A DNA stretch of 64,000 nt, taken from assembly GCA_018267575.1 (NCBI GenBank), contig JAFDYF010000068.1:124001-188000 (forward strand). Reading direction: 5' to 3'. Below, piece after piece: positions 18,195 to 27,687 of this stretch; the stretch's first letter is position 1; each line of letters starts with the position of its first letter. Made by a program: the position numbers and the translations under genes. The notes beneath the pieces are model-generated. The model was not told the DNA's origin, did not search any database, and saw only the letters and a program-made list of their open reading frames with translations. Source of the stretch: Bacteroidota bacterium. Lineage in GTDB: Bacteria > Bacteroidota > Bacteroidia > Chitinophagales > Chitinophagaceae.

Positions 18195-20420
18195 TCATTG
18201 CCCAGCAGAAATGTTCACTACAAACTTTGGCAATTGACCTCTTGATAATTGGTCTGCTGCCGTGGATATTTGCAAACGATCTGCCGTAATATGTTTTTGT
18301 TGGGTAAGATAATCATACACTGATTGGTTTCTTTGCTCCATCAATTTACTCACCATGGAATCAATTTTTGCACTACCAATGAGTTGAATGCACTTTTCTT
18401 GCAAAGACAAAAAAGATGAGCCGGACTGAAGTTTATTATTAATGAAGCTATTGAAAAGAGAATCCTTTGCAGATACAGAATCTATTCTCGCCTGGGCTAG
18501 GTTTGTCAAACTATCAGAAGCGATTTTTAGGTATTCTTGCTTTGCTTCTCTAATTGCAAGCGCTTCTGCTTCATCTTCTTTGCTCGTTGCTTGCAACAAC
18601 TGCAATTTAAGATCCGGTTTTTCTATTAATACCCGGGCAAGATTGTCCAATGTTTTTTTCTGTGATTCGTTAAGGTCTACTTGCAAATAATCAAAATTCA
18701 CTTGCTTATAGTCTTCTGGCTTGCCTCCAAAGGAGTTGGCAAAAAAACGGAAAGGCGCGGTGGCAGCTTTTTCCATAATATTTTTTATCACCTGCCATAC
18801 CACTTTCCCCCATTTGAATTTTGGATCATCCAAGCTTCCTTTCACCGGCACTTGCAAGTGGATATTCCCATGCACATCTTTCAACAATGCGACCGCCAGC
18901 CTTACAGGGATATTCATCGCTGTTTTGTTCTTCACCTTTTTGCCCGCTTCGATACTTACCACATCCAGTATATTGTTACTAACCAATTTCCTATTCAGTA
19001 TGGAGGTTTTATTCGAATAGGAAACAACCCCGTTTAAAAAAGGTGTAGCTACATAATATTTTGAATAGGGATTGAAATCGGAAATAAGCAGGCCCGTAAC
19101 CTTACAATCAATATCCATGTCCTGAAAATTTTTAGGGCTCACCGCCAAAATGCCTTTTAAACTTCCTGAACGATTGAGCGTAGCATGAACGTCGAGTGAA
19201 ATCCGATTTTTATCGCTGCTAACCTTATCACTAAAAACAAAAAGAGAGTCGAGGTCATACTGGAACTTATCGCCATGGGTATAGTCTGTAAAGATTAAGT
19301 GCCCATCTTCAATTTTCACTTTATTGGCAGTATAGTTATTCGCTACATAATCTTTGATGATGTCCTGAACATAATCTGCCATCATAATAAATATGTTGGC
19401 GTAGGTGCTAACGGCTGTATCCAAGGTTTTGCTTCCGGGCTTCATCATGATACGTTGGAAATTGTATCCGTCATCGTACATAGCCAGTTTCACCAGAGGT
19501 CGGGAAATAATGATGGACTTGAAATTGTAAAAGTTGTTTTTGGTATTGATGGAATCCATTTCGATATCCATTTTCTCAAACGAAGTCAGCTTTTCGGATA
19601 TATCATCAACAATCGCAAATTTTTCCATATTGATCAGGCCACTTGCCGCTACCTCTTCTGGTCTATGAATATTGCCTGTAACAGAAATATTGGCACTTAG
19701 CAGACCATCCAATGATTTTACCCTCAGATAATCTTTTAAATAAGGGAATAGTGCAATGAGGTTGAACTGCTCGATATTGAATGTTGTTTTATAAACAAAA
19801 CTGTTTGTATTGACATTGATGTCTGCTCCTAGTTTACCACCACTTGCCACAGCCAATGCCGTTTTGATATTATATATAGGGTTATCCCATGCTATCAACG
19901 GTATGTTTGTATCCCACCCAACAATCTCGATTTTATTATAAGGCAGGCTATTGACATAAACCAGTTTTGCCGAATCGATCTGCAAATGGCGGATCCAATA
20001 TTGAACAGGTTTATTGTTTTTGGGGGAGGATGGTTTATCCGTTGAAAACCGTTTTATAAGGTCGCTATAATTATACTTCTTACCCTTTTGGATTATAGAA
20101 ATAAATGGTTTTTCAAGCACCAAACTCTCAATATCATATTTCGATCCCAGCAGTTTATGCACTGAAATATTCGCATCCATTTTATCGCAAGCAAAAAAAA
20201 TGGCCTTTGACTTGGGTTCGAAAATTTTTAGACCCTCCAACCGCAGGTTACCGCTAAAAAGATTGACATGTAGGTTTTCGATGGTAATTTTCCTGCCCGT
20301 ATACGCTTCACTGTTTTTTTCTATTTCATATTTTAGGATGGAGGAAAGAAAGAAAACTGTGACCACTAACGCCAATACCAATACCGTTAAGAAAATAAAC
20401 AGGATTTTTTTCCATTTCAT
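18195..20420 (-). CDS. DUF748/AsmA-like envelope protein
   Basis: 741 residues from the Met of MKWKKILFIF. One N-terminal transmembrane helix (about 3-25) is followed by a very long beta-rich body. The opening segment NLHVNLFSGNLRLEGLKIFEP is characteristic of the DUF748 branch of AsmA-like proteins, and PVKGSLDDPKFKWG near 540 is the typical DUF748 tail. Family members are thought to act in inter-membrane lipid transport or outer-membrane homeostasis. The last 150 residues are helical. It follows anmK on the same strand after 115 bp. Confidence 0.7.
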   Translation of the reverse strand: MKWKKILFIFLTVLVLALVVTVFFLSSILKYEIEKNSEAYTGRKITIENLHVNLFSGNLRLEGLKIFEPKSKAIFFACDKMDANISVHKLLGSKYDIESLVLEKPFISIIQKGKKYNYSDLIKRFSTDKPSSPKNNKPVQYWIRHLQIDSAKLVYVNSLPYNKIEIVGWDTNIPLIAWDNPIYNIKTALAVASGGKLGADINVNTNSFVYKTTFNIEQFNLIALFPYLKDYLRVKSLDGLLSANISVTGNIHRPEEVAASGLINMEKFAIVDDISEKLTSFEKMDIEMDSINTKNNFYNFKSIIISRPLVKLAMYDDGYNFQRIMMKPGSKTLDTAVSTYANIFIMMADYVQDIIKDYVANNYTANKVKIEDGHLIFTDYTHGDKFQYDLDSLFVFSDKVSSDKNRISLDVHATLNRSGSLKGILAVSPKNFQDMDIDCKVTGLLISDFNPYSKYYVATPFLNGVVSYSNKTSILNRKLVSNNILDVVSIEAGKKVKNKTAMNIPVRLAVALLKDVHGNIHLQVPVKGSLDDPKFKWGKVVWQVIKNIMEKAATAPFRFFANSFGGKPEDYKQVNFDYLQVDLNESQKKTLDNLARVLIEKPDLKLQLLQATSKEDEAEALAIREAKQEYLKIASDSLTNLAQARIDSVSAKDSLFNSFINNKLQSGSSFLSLQEKCIQLIGSAKIDSMVSKLMEQRNQSVYDYLTQQKHITADRLQISTAADQLSRGQLPKFVVNISAGQ

Positions 20421-20535
20421 ATAAAGCCTATTCCGCAATAACTATTTAAGAAAATAATTGCGGCAAAATTAGAATTTAATTTCTGCTTTCACATGCTTTC
20501 CGTATGATGCTTTTCTGGATTGTGCATCTATCCAT

Positions 20536-21648
20536 TTATGGGTTAGCTCCCATCCAAATAGCTCCGCCAATACTGCTTCTTCGGGCCCCGGTCACAGAAG
20601 CCATCACATTATTTTCTTCACGCCAGCGCAAGACACCCATCAATGCCATAACGATGGCCTCTTTGTATTTGACCAGATTTTCTTCCGGCACCACAACCTC
20701 GATGCCACTTTTGCTCAAACGTGATTTTAATTGTTCTATCAAAAAAAGATTGAAGCCGCCACCACCTGTGACCAACATTTGTTGATGGTCTCCCCCAGTT
20801 TGGATGTTTTCATTTGCACCCATTAAGCTTTGGATGGCATTCTCTATTTGATGATTGATATGCTCAACATAGGTGCGTAGGGCATCAATTGGCGAACAGC
20901 CAGCAGCTTTTACAATCGGGTAGATGATATCTTTTCCAAAACTATTGGATAAAGATTTTGGGTACGAAAGCTTATAATAGTTTTGTTCGTTCAGTTTTTT
21001 TAGTAATGGTTCATTTATTTTTCCTGAGGAAGCCATCACACCACACGTATCAAATTCCTTCCCTAACTCACCTGCCAATTGGTTCAATACGCTATTGGCT
21101 GGGCAAATGTCAAAAGCAATAAAGTTTTCATTTTGTTTGTGCGTGATATTGGCTATGCCCCCTATGTTCAAAAAATACGCATAGCCGGGAAACAAGCATT
21201 TTTCACCGATAGGCACAACCGGAGCACCCTGTCCGCCCAATGCGATGTCCATGGAACGTAGGTCTGATATTACAGGAATGCCTGTTTCGGCGGCAATGGC
21301 AGCTCCATCGCCGAGTTGAGCCGTCATTCTTTTACCGGGGTTATGGAAAGTAGTGTGACCGTGTGATGCGATGAGTTGCACTTGGTACTGCAGACCAAGT
21401 TCATTGATAAAGCGATTCACCTGAGAACCCAGGAAATGGCCATAATCCACATGCAAAACCTGATATTCCCTGGCACTCAGGTCAATAGCCGACCTTAATT
21501 TTTGCTTCCATACAGCATCATACCCATAGCAATCGGCAGCCTTGATCTCATAGCTCCATTTTCCGCCAATTTCCGTCAATTGCACATAGGCAATATCGAG
21601 CCCATCCAAGGAAGAACCACTCATCAAACCAATGACTCTGTAAACCAT
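20536..21648 (-). CDS. anmK: anhydro-N-acetylmuramic acid kinase
   Basis: 370 residues, normal length for AnmK, which phosphorylates and opens 1,6-anhydro-MurNAc in peptidoglycan recycling. Signatures: N-terminal RVIGLMSGSSLDGLDIA, the catalytic region IASHGHTTFHNPGKR, DLRSMDIALGGQGAPVVPIG, FLNIGGIANIT, FDICPANSVLN and the C-terminal VTGGGGFNLFLIEQL. The start ATG lies 172 bp from the divergent upp gene. Confidence 0.93.
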   Translation of the reverse strand: MVYRVIGLMSGSSLDGLDIAYVQLTEIGGKWSYEIKAADCYGYDAVWKQKLRSAIDLSAREYQVLHVDYGHFLGSQVNRFINELGLQYQVQLIASHGHTTFHNPGKRMTAQLGDGAAIAAETGIPVISDLRSMDIALGGQGAPVVPIGEKCLFPGYAYFLNIGGIANITHKQNENFIAFDICPANSVLNQLAGELGKEFDTCGVMASSGKINEPLLKKLNEQNYYKLSYPKSLSNSFGKDIIYPIVKAAGCSPIDALRTYVEHINHQIENAIQSLMGANENIQTGGDHQQMLVTGGGGFNLFLIEQLKSRLSKSGIEVVVPEENLVKYKEAIVMALMGVLRWREENNVMASVTGARRSSIGGAIWMGANP

Positions 21649-21820
21649 GAAAAGAGTTTTAGATTGCGAATTTAAGCCTTAGATTTGCCAGATAGCTTGC
21701 TTGCCGGTTTTACGAAAAAATATTAATGGATAGGCTAAGAATTTAAATGACATGCTGATACCTGTTTGAGCGTTTTGGCATGCAGTTTTTTGCTCAATTT
21801 TTCATTTTTAATTTAGAATT

Positions 21821-22471
21821 ATGGTTGTGAACTTAAGCCAGCATTATTCCTTATTGAGCGACTGGGTCAGCGAAATCCGGGACGAACACTTACAAAAGGA
21901 CCGGATGCGCTTTAGGCGTAACCTTGAGCGTATAGGCGAGGTTGCCGCGTTTGAAATCAGTAAGACTCTTGATTTTGAGGAGAAGGATATACAAACGCCG
22001 ATGGGTATCGCAAAAAGCAAGGTATTGAGGGAGCAGCCGATATTGGCAACCATCCTGAGAGCCGGCCTCCCACTCCACCAGGGCCTGCTTAATTTTTTTG
22101 ATAAAGCAGACAATGCCTTTGTATCAGCCTATCGCAAGCACAACCGTGATGGTTCTTTTGAGATCAGCTTGGATTATATCTCCAGCCCCGAACTGGAAAA
22201 CCGGATTGTGATCATTTCAGACCCCATGTTGGCAACCGGTTCTTCTCTTGTAAAAACAATCCAGTTCCTAAGGGAAGAAGGCAAACCCAGGGAGATCCAT
22301 ATTGTGGTCGCCATTGCATGTACGGTTGGTATTGAATATGTTAAACGGAGCGAACCCAATTGCAAAATCTGGTGTGGGGCCATTGACGACGAACTCACTG
22401 CTAAGGGCTATATTGTGCCCGGGCTCGGGGATGCCGGGGATTTGGCCTATGGCTCAAAATCCCAGATGTAA
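21821..22471 (+). CDS. upp: uracil phosphoribosyltransferase
   Basis: 216 residues. It converts uracil and PRPP to UMP (pyrimidine salvage). Type I PRTase signatures: ATILRAGLPLHQGLLNFF, the PRPP-binding loop IISDPMLATGSSLVKTI and the C-terminal uracil hood DDELTAKGYIVPGLGDAGD. It stands alone as a short plus-strand unit. The 243-bp spacer after it has no recognisable gene. Confidence 0.93.
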   Translation: MVVNLSQHYSLLSDWVSEIRDEHLQKDRMRFRRNLERIGEVAAFEISKTLDFEEKDIQTPMGIAKSKVLREQPILATILRAGLPLHQGLLNFFDKADNAFVSAYRKHNRDGSFEISLDYISSPELENRIVIISDPMLATGSSLVKTIQFLREEGKPREIHIVVAIACTVGIEYVKRSEPNCKIWCGAIDDELTAKGYIVPGLGDAGDLAYGSKSQM

Positions 22472-22714
22472 TCCTTTGTTCTTGTTATTATTGTTTATTG
22501 ATTTTTTTTACTATTTTACAAGGGAAGACTTTTGAAAGCAAAAGATCAACCCCTTAGATATCCCTTTTAAACAACCAGATTATTGGTTTACCCGTAGTAT
22601 TGTTATCAGCTTTGTTGATTGATGGCTATTATTAAAAAGAGGCTTGAAATGTTGAACGCCATCGGAGCAGTTTTAGACTAATCCAGCTCTGTTAACCAAG
22701 AATTATTCTGTTTT

Positions 22715-23740
22715 ATGAAAAAAAATGGTTTCCTCTTAGTTTTTTCCATACTGATTTGTGTTGCTGGTTTTGCACAAGATCCCGGGTTCTCACAGTTCTT
22801 TGCGTCGCCATTAACGCTTAACCCGGCGCTTACAGGCAAATTCAATGGTGACCTTCGGGTAGCGGGCAATTACCGCAATCAGTGGCCAACCATCGACAAT
22901 GCTTTCATTACTTCTACCGCATCAGTGGATATGCCCATTGCCCAGCATCATCTACCCGAAAATAACATTTGGGGCGTAGGCATAATGGGAATGTCTGATA
23001 AAACAGCCAGTGGTATCTTAACCAGCAATTATTTTTCTCTATCCACCGCTTATCATTTACCATTGGATATCGATGGCTATAGTTCACTGGGCTTGGGTTT
23101 TCAGGGAACTTATGCCAGTAAAATTTTGGATGGCACCCGATTGCACCTGGAAGATCAACTGGACCAACAAGGTGGTTGGACCATACCCAGCGCAGATGCT
23201 ATCAGCACCCGCGCTGTGACCGTAAATTATTTTGATATGAATGTGGGCCTCTTGTACAACCTCACAACAACTGGGGCGAATAATTTTTATTTCGGTACTT
23301 CCATTTATCATATCAATCGGCCCAAACAATCTTTTTTAGGCACGAATACTTATACTTTAAACCCACGCATCACCGTGCATGGGGGGCTTTCGCAGCCAAT
23401 CAGCAACGATTCATATATCCATTTCAGTGGATTGTATAGCAACCAAGCTGGTGCACACCAAATAGAGGTAGGTGGTGCATGGTCAGTAAACGTGAACCAT
23501 AATCTGGACGACCCCATTAATTTCTATGCAGGAAGTTGGGCTCGTTTTAGCAATGTAACGGATGCCATCATCCCATATGTAGGGCTAGAGTTCAGCAGTT
23601 TTACCCTCGGTTTTTCCTATGATGTAAACATATCATCATTAAAATCTGCCTCGCAAAGTCAAGGGGGGATTGAAATATCGCTGATATATATCAAAAAACC
23701 ATCTGATGGCAGGAAACAGATCCCTTGCCCAAAGTATTAG
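22715..23740 (+). CDS. PorP/SprF family T9SS-associated outer-membrane protein
   Basis: 341 residues with a signal peptide (MKKNGFLLVFSILICVAGFA-QD). The diagnostic PorP/SprF opening QDPGFSQFFASPLTLNPALT is present, followed by barrel strands (VAGNYRNQWP, GLGFQGTYASKILD) and a late FTLGFSYDVNISSL strand. PorP/SprF proteins anchor or help secrete T9SS type B cargo at the cell surface. No partner adhesin is adjacent here; a second PorP gene with its own adhesin lies at 27.7 kb. Confidence 0.88.
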   Translation: MKKNGFLLVFSILICVAGFAQDPGFSQFFASPLTLNPALTGKFNGDLRVAGNYRNQWPTIDNAFITSTASVDMPIAQHHLPENNIWGVGIMGMSDKTASGILTSNYFSLSTAYHLPLDIDGYSSLGLGFQGTYASKILDGTRLHLEDQLDQQGGWTIPSADAISTRAVTVNYFDMNVGLLYNLTTTGANNFYFGTSIYHINRPKQSFLGTNTYTLNPRITVHGGLSQPISNDSYIHFSGLYSNQAGAHQIEVGGAWSVNVNHNLDDPINFYAGSWARFSNVTDAIIPYVGLEFSSFTLGFSYDVNISSLKSASQSQGGIEISLIYIKKPSDGRKQIPCPKY

Positions 23741-23752
23741 CCTACCATTGAT

Positions 23753-24364
23753 TCATTTTTTCCCACTCACATATGGATTATCGTTCACAATAAATCGATA
23801 TAATCGTTTTGCATCTTCCCCCGCATAATCTACCCCAATACGAGCGGTGGCCTGTATATTATTTTGGGCAATTTTAAAACCATCATCCATTATATAGATT
23901 CCATCTGTACATAAGCTATAGCCATTATGTTTTGTTGATATGCCCAAGGCCTTGGTTACATTACCCGGCCCTTTGGTTAAGGTATAATCCAAATCCTTTT
24001 TCCCTGTTCTTTCCAGCATTTTCTCTATACCTTTTATAGGATCGACAGCTCTAATAAGAATGGCATGTGGAATATCTTTCTTGTTTGTAACCACATTGAA
24101 CAGATGATGGATTCCATAACACAGCTACACATAGGCGAAACCTCCTTCACGATACATTACCTCCGTGCGGGCGGTTCTTCTGCCACCATAAGCATGCGAA
24201 GCACGGTCTGATTCACCCGCATAAGCTTCTGTTTCTACAATCCGCCCCGAGGTCTCTACCCCATCAAAACGGGTAAGTAAAATTTTTCCTACCAATTCTT
24301 TTGCGATTTTTACCACATCTTTGCCGGTATAAAAGGAAGGAGAAAGTATTTTTATGCTATGCAC
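23753..24364 (-). pseudogene. 3-methyladenine DNA glycosylase (AAG/MPG family) interrupted by an in-frame amber stop
   Basis: Two minus-strand pieces (24364-24125 and the frame resuming at 24124) form one continuous frame of about 203 codons, the usual length of bacterial Mpg/AAG glycosylases. The first piece ends GGFAYV, then TAG, then LCYGIHHLFNV. The family normally reads AYVYLCYGIHHLFN here, so a Tyr codon (TAT/TAC) has become TAG. Family motifs are intact on both sides: VGKILLTRFDG, ETEAYAGESDRASHAYGG, AILIRAVDP, TKGPGNVTKALGI. The broken stretch is in the active-site core, so a truncated product would be inactive. A sequencing error or amber readthrough cannot be excluded from this read. 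Confidence 0.8.
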
Positions 24365-24432
24365 CGATAATAAACTTTAAGTTTGGCAAATGAAATTAAC
24401 TTGTTTATAATGCGATATCAAATTTAACCGTA

Positions 24433-25191
24433 TTGCTTAAAGAAATTGTTATATCGATCCAGTCGTTTTTAAAAGCGCACCAGTTCATCAATAAACACCG
24501 TTTGTGGAAATGGATATTGATACCAGGCATCTTTTATATGATCTTGTTTTGCATCGGTATGTACTTCTTCTGGTCGTCTGCAGACAGTGCGGTTTCGCAT
24601 CTGAGTGAATTTATAGGAGTGGATAGATGGCTGCACCATCAACAAAGCGCTTTTCTGAGTTTTTTGTTCCTGATGGGGGGCATTATGGTCAGGTTGATTT
24701 TGGTTTTCTTTTATTTTTCGCTATTCAAATATTTGTTCCTCATCATTGGCTCTCCGGTTTTTGCCTATCTCAGTGAAAAAACAGAGGCTATCATTGCGGG
24801 AAAAGAATTCCCGTTCAGTTTTAGTCAGATTGCGAAAGATATGATGAGGGGCATCCGGGTAGCAGTTCGTAATAGTCTTTGGCAAACCGTTTATACCGTT
24901 TCCATCCTTATCATCTCTTTTATCCCGCTTGTAGGTTGGATAACCCCGGTTTTTTCAATGATCATCGAATGTTACTATTATGGTTTTTCGATGCTGGATT
25001 ATAGCTGTGAGCGCCATAAACTTTCACCAACGGAAAGTTTTGCTTTTATCGGTAAACGCCGTGGGTTGGCGATTGGCAATGGGCTCATGTTTTACCTAAT
25101 GCATTTTTTACCCTTTGTGGGTTGGGTACTCGCCCCTTCTTATGCCGTCATTGCTGCAACCATCAGTTTGTATCATCAGAACCTAGAATAG
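24433..25191 (+). CDS. EI24/CysZ-family inner-membrane protein
   Basis: 252 residues, starting at TTG; an upstream ATG at the same locus runs straight into a stop. It has several hydrophobic segments (ILIPGIFYMILFCIGMYFFW, FLMGGIMVRLILVFFYFSLF, TVYTVSILIISFIPLVGWI, MHFLPFVGWVLAPSYAVIAA), matching the EI24 domain layout with an amphipathic N-terminus (VISIQSFLKAHQFI). CysZ members transport sulfate, but most Bacteroidota EI24 proteins are uncharacterised. Its stop is 3 bp before the methylase start, so the two are probably translationally coupled. Confidence 0.65.
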   Translation: MLKEIVISIQSFLKAHQFINKHRLWKWILIPGIFYMILFCIGMYFFWSSADSAVSHLSEFIGVDRWLHHQQSAFLSFLFLMGGIMVRLILVFFYFSLFKYLFLIIGSPVFAYLSEKTEAIIAGKEFPFSFSQIAKDMMRGIRVAVRNSLWQTVYTVSILIISFIPLVGWITPVFSMIIECYYYGFSMLDYSCERHKLSPTESFAFIGKRRGLAIGNGLMFYLMHFLPFVGWVLAPSYAVIAATISLYHQNLE

Positions 25192-25194
25192 TAT

Positions 25195-25905
25195 ATGGCC
25201 AATAACGGAAATGTATATCTGATACCAACATTCCTAGATGAAAATGCTTTGCAGGTAATCCCACCTTATGTAATCGAAGCGATAAAAGAATGTCATGTTT
25301 TTTTTGTGGAGAACGAACGCAGTGCCCGACGTTTTTTAAAAGCCGTTTGGAAAGAAATCCAGATTAACGACTATGAATGGTTTACCATTCACAAAGTTGA
25401 AGAGGAAGTAAAAAACGAGTTCAGGGAAAAATTAAGAGAAGGGAAAAACATTGGCATTCTCAGCGAAGCTGGCTGCCCCGGGATTGCTGACCCAGGTCAG
25501 TTGTTGATTGGCTTGGCACAAGAAGAAAATGCAAGGATAAAACCATTGGTTGGGCCCAGCTCTATATTGCTTTCATTGATGGCTAGTGGCATGAATGGCC
25601 AGCAGTTCCAATTTGTTGGCTATTTGCCCATCGACCAATCGGAACGGGTTAAAAAAATAAAAGAATTAGAAGTAGAATCCCAAAAAAGAAACTGCACACA
25701 GATTTTTATTGAAACCCCTTATCGCAATCAGCAGTTGATAGATACCATAATAAAAACCTGCAAGCCACAAACAAAGTTTTGCATTGCAGCCAACCTGACA
25801 GCAACGGACGAAATAGTGAAAACAAAAAGCATTGGGGAATGGAAAAAAAATCCAATACAACTTCCCAAGCAGCCTGCCATTTTTTTGATTTATGCAGGAA
25901 TCTAA
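25195..25905 (+). CDS. RsmI-like SAM-dependent methyltransferase (tetrapyrrole methylase fold)
   Basis: 236 residues. It shows the tetrapyrrole-methylase fold: GNVYLIPTFLDE at the N-terminus, the SAM-site segment ILSEAGCPGIADPGQLL, VGPSSILLSLMASG and IFIETPYRNQQLID. RsmI methylates C1402 of 16S rRNA, and the latter motifs match. The N-terminus differs from canonical RsmI (no ATPIGNL segment and no EDTR motif; here ENERSARRFLK), so this is a divergent paralogue whose substrate I cannot assign. Length is shorter than RsmI by about 40 residues. Confidence 0.75.
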   Translation: MANNGNVYLIPTFLDENALQVIPPYVIEAIKECHVFFVENERSARRFLKAVWKEIQINDYEWFTIHKVEEEVKNEFREKLREGKNIGILSEAGCPGIADPGQLLIGLAQEENARIKPLVGPSSILLSLMASGMNGQQFQFVGYLPIDQSERVKKIKELEVESQKRNCTQIFIETPYRNQQLIDTIIKTCKPQTKFCIAANLTATDEIVKTKSIGEWKKNPIQLPKQPAIFLIYAGI

Positions 25906-25971
25906 ATTATTAGGAACGCAAATTCCTAATAATGCAAAGAGAACCCTTATCCGGAAAAGATACCGTGAAAT

Positions 25972-26009
25972 AAAAAGAGCGGGCTGTTTAATAACAGCCC
26001 GCTCTTTTT
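25972..26009. terminator. strong bidirectional intrinsic terminator
   Basis: A 17-bp perfect stem: AAAAAGAGCGGGCTGTT, a 4-nt loop TAAT, then AACAGCCCGCTCTTTTT. The GC-rich core plus A-run and U-run on the two arms makes a Rho-independent terminator in both directions. It sits between the convergent methylase and OmpA-family genes. Confidence 0.92.
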
Positions 26010-26020
26010 ATTTTAAAACT

Positions 26021-27637
26021 TTATTTTCTAAGGTTTCTTGGCATCGGTAATTTTATCGATGGCATTTCGGTCGCTTCTTTTTCTTTGATAATAATCTCAG
26101 CACGACGGTTCAACCAAGCAGTGTTCGGGTTATTATTATCAGCCACCGGGTTTTCTTTACCATAATACCTAGCTGTGATACGGTCTGATGGAATGCCTCT
26201 ACTGTTCATATAATCAAACACCATCTGCGCCCTTTTCTTCGACAAGAAGATATTGAATTCATTAGACCCTACATTATCGGTGTACCCTTTAATGCTCACC
26301 AACAAACTCTTGTCCTTGCGAACCCGGGCTATCACTTTATCAATACGGTCGAAGGCACTTGAATTCAGGTCATACTGATTGAACTCGAAATAGACCACAA
26401 ATTTAACCAAGGCTCTTCCATCTACCGTATCTACTTGGAAATCTTCTTTACTGAAATCCTGATAATTGAATGCTTTCAAACCTCCTTTGCCATTCGTTTC
26501 ACCGTTTCCATTACCGTTCTCATCGCCGAAACTATCTGCTGAGTCACTATTCGCCTTTCCACTCTGTGCTTTTAATGCTGCATTCAAAGCAGAATCAGCA
26601 TTTAACTTATTGGCAAGGCTATCCTTATTATTGGATGAACTATCCTTTATTTTTTTCGCAGTGCTGTCAGCAGATAATGTATTTTGCTTGGTAGTACTGT
26701 TATTATTTTCTTTTTTCTTTTTGGTATTAATAGGCACATAAAAGCACAAATTATACATAGTGGTGTTGGCAATATTCTTGCTAACCGCATACCCATAAGA
26801 TGCTTGCGCTATAATCATAAACCTGTTAGCACTGTACTTAACACCAGCCCCAGCAGGAGCAGTGAGATAGGATGCATCGTTAATCAAATCGTTGATCCCA
26901 ACCGAAACAAATGGCTGTACTTTATGCTGCGGACCCAACAAATGATAAAACAGGGTTGCATTGAGCAAATTGAAAGACTTTGGCGTAGTAGTGCCCACCA
27001 ATTGATTGGGGCCCGCAACATGACCATAGCTTAAGCCAAGGTCTGCACTAGCCGAGAAGCGGCCGGTAATATTTTTATAGAGTGATAAAGCTGCTGATAC
27101 ATTGCTCCGATCGAGCAGTGCTAATTTATTTGCATTGCTCAAACTACCAAATTTGCTTCTTTCAATTATACCAAAATCCTGCACCTGTAACTTAAACAGC
27201 GGGGAAACAAACCATCGAGTGTCCCAGTCCTTGGAAGTACCCACGTCCTCTGGATCTGATTTATCTACCACCATTTTGATATCACCATTATTGTGCTTGC
27301 TCGTATCAGTGATTGAGGCAGCGGGGTCTGTATTTTTAGGGATGGTATCTGTCATCGTGCTGATAGCCGCATCAGATTTTTTAGTGGAATCCATCGACTT
27401 ACCAGTTGAATCTGTACTGGCACTAAAAGCTAGAGGATCCGTCTTGGACGTATCCAAGGGATGATTTACCGTGTCCAAACTCTTAGGGATGGTGTCCGTA
27501 ATATGACCAAGAGAGTCAATGGGTTTAAATGTAGTATCGGTGACTGCTGTAACAGTAACCACTCTTGCAGTATCTTGGGCACAAAGGATATGTGTAGCCG
27601 TCAAAATGAAGGCCAGACAAATCAGCAGCTTATTCAT
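26021..27637 (-). CDS. OmpA-family outer-membrane protein
   Basis: 538 residues from the Met of MNKLLICLAFILTATHILCAQ, which opens the signal peptide. A Thr/Asp/Ser-rich linker (about 25-130) precedes a beta-barrel-like region (about 135-310), then a Lys/Asn/Ser-rich linker, then a C-terminal OmpA peptidoglycan-binding domain (about 400-530) with KGYTDNVGSNEFNIFLSKKRA, an R residue in SKKRAQMV and NRRAEIII. It is the last gene of a trio with a PorP/SprF protein and a T9SS type B adhesin. OmpA-like proteins in such loci tie the surface complex to peptidoglycan. Confidence 0.87.
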   Translation of the reverse strand: MNKLLICLAFILTATHILCAQDTARVVTVTAVTDTTFKPIDSLGHITDTIPKSLDTVNHPLDTSKTDPLAFSASTDSTGKSMDSTKKSDAAISTMTDTIPKNTDPAASITDTSKHNNGDIKMVVDKSDPEDVGTSKDWDTRWFVSPLFKLQVQDFGIIERSKFGSLSNANKLALLDRSNVSAALSLYKNITGRFSASADLGLSYGHVAGPNQLVGTTTPKSFNLLNATLFYHLLGPQHKVQPFVSVGINDLINDASYLTAPAGAGVKYSANRFMIIAQASYGYAVSKNIANTTMYNLCFYVPINTKKKKENNNSTTKQNTLSADSTAKKIKDSSSNNKDSLANKLNADSALNAALKAQSGKANSDSADSFGDENGNGNGETNGKGGLKAFNYQDFSKEDFQVDTVDGRALVKFVVYFEFNQYDLNSSAFDRIDKVIARVRKDKSLLVSIKGYTDNVGSNEFNIFLSKKRAQMVFDYMNSRGIPSDRITARYYGKENPVADNNNPNTAWLNRRAEIIIKEKEATEMPSIKLPMPRNLRK

Positions 27638-27687
27638 GGGGCGTATTTTTAAGTTTTTCATGAGTATGAGACAGAATAATGGATATT

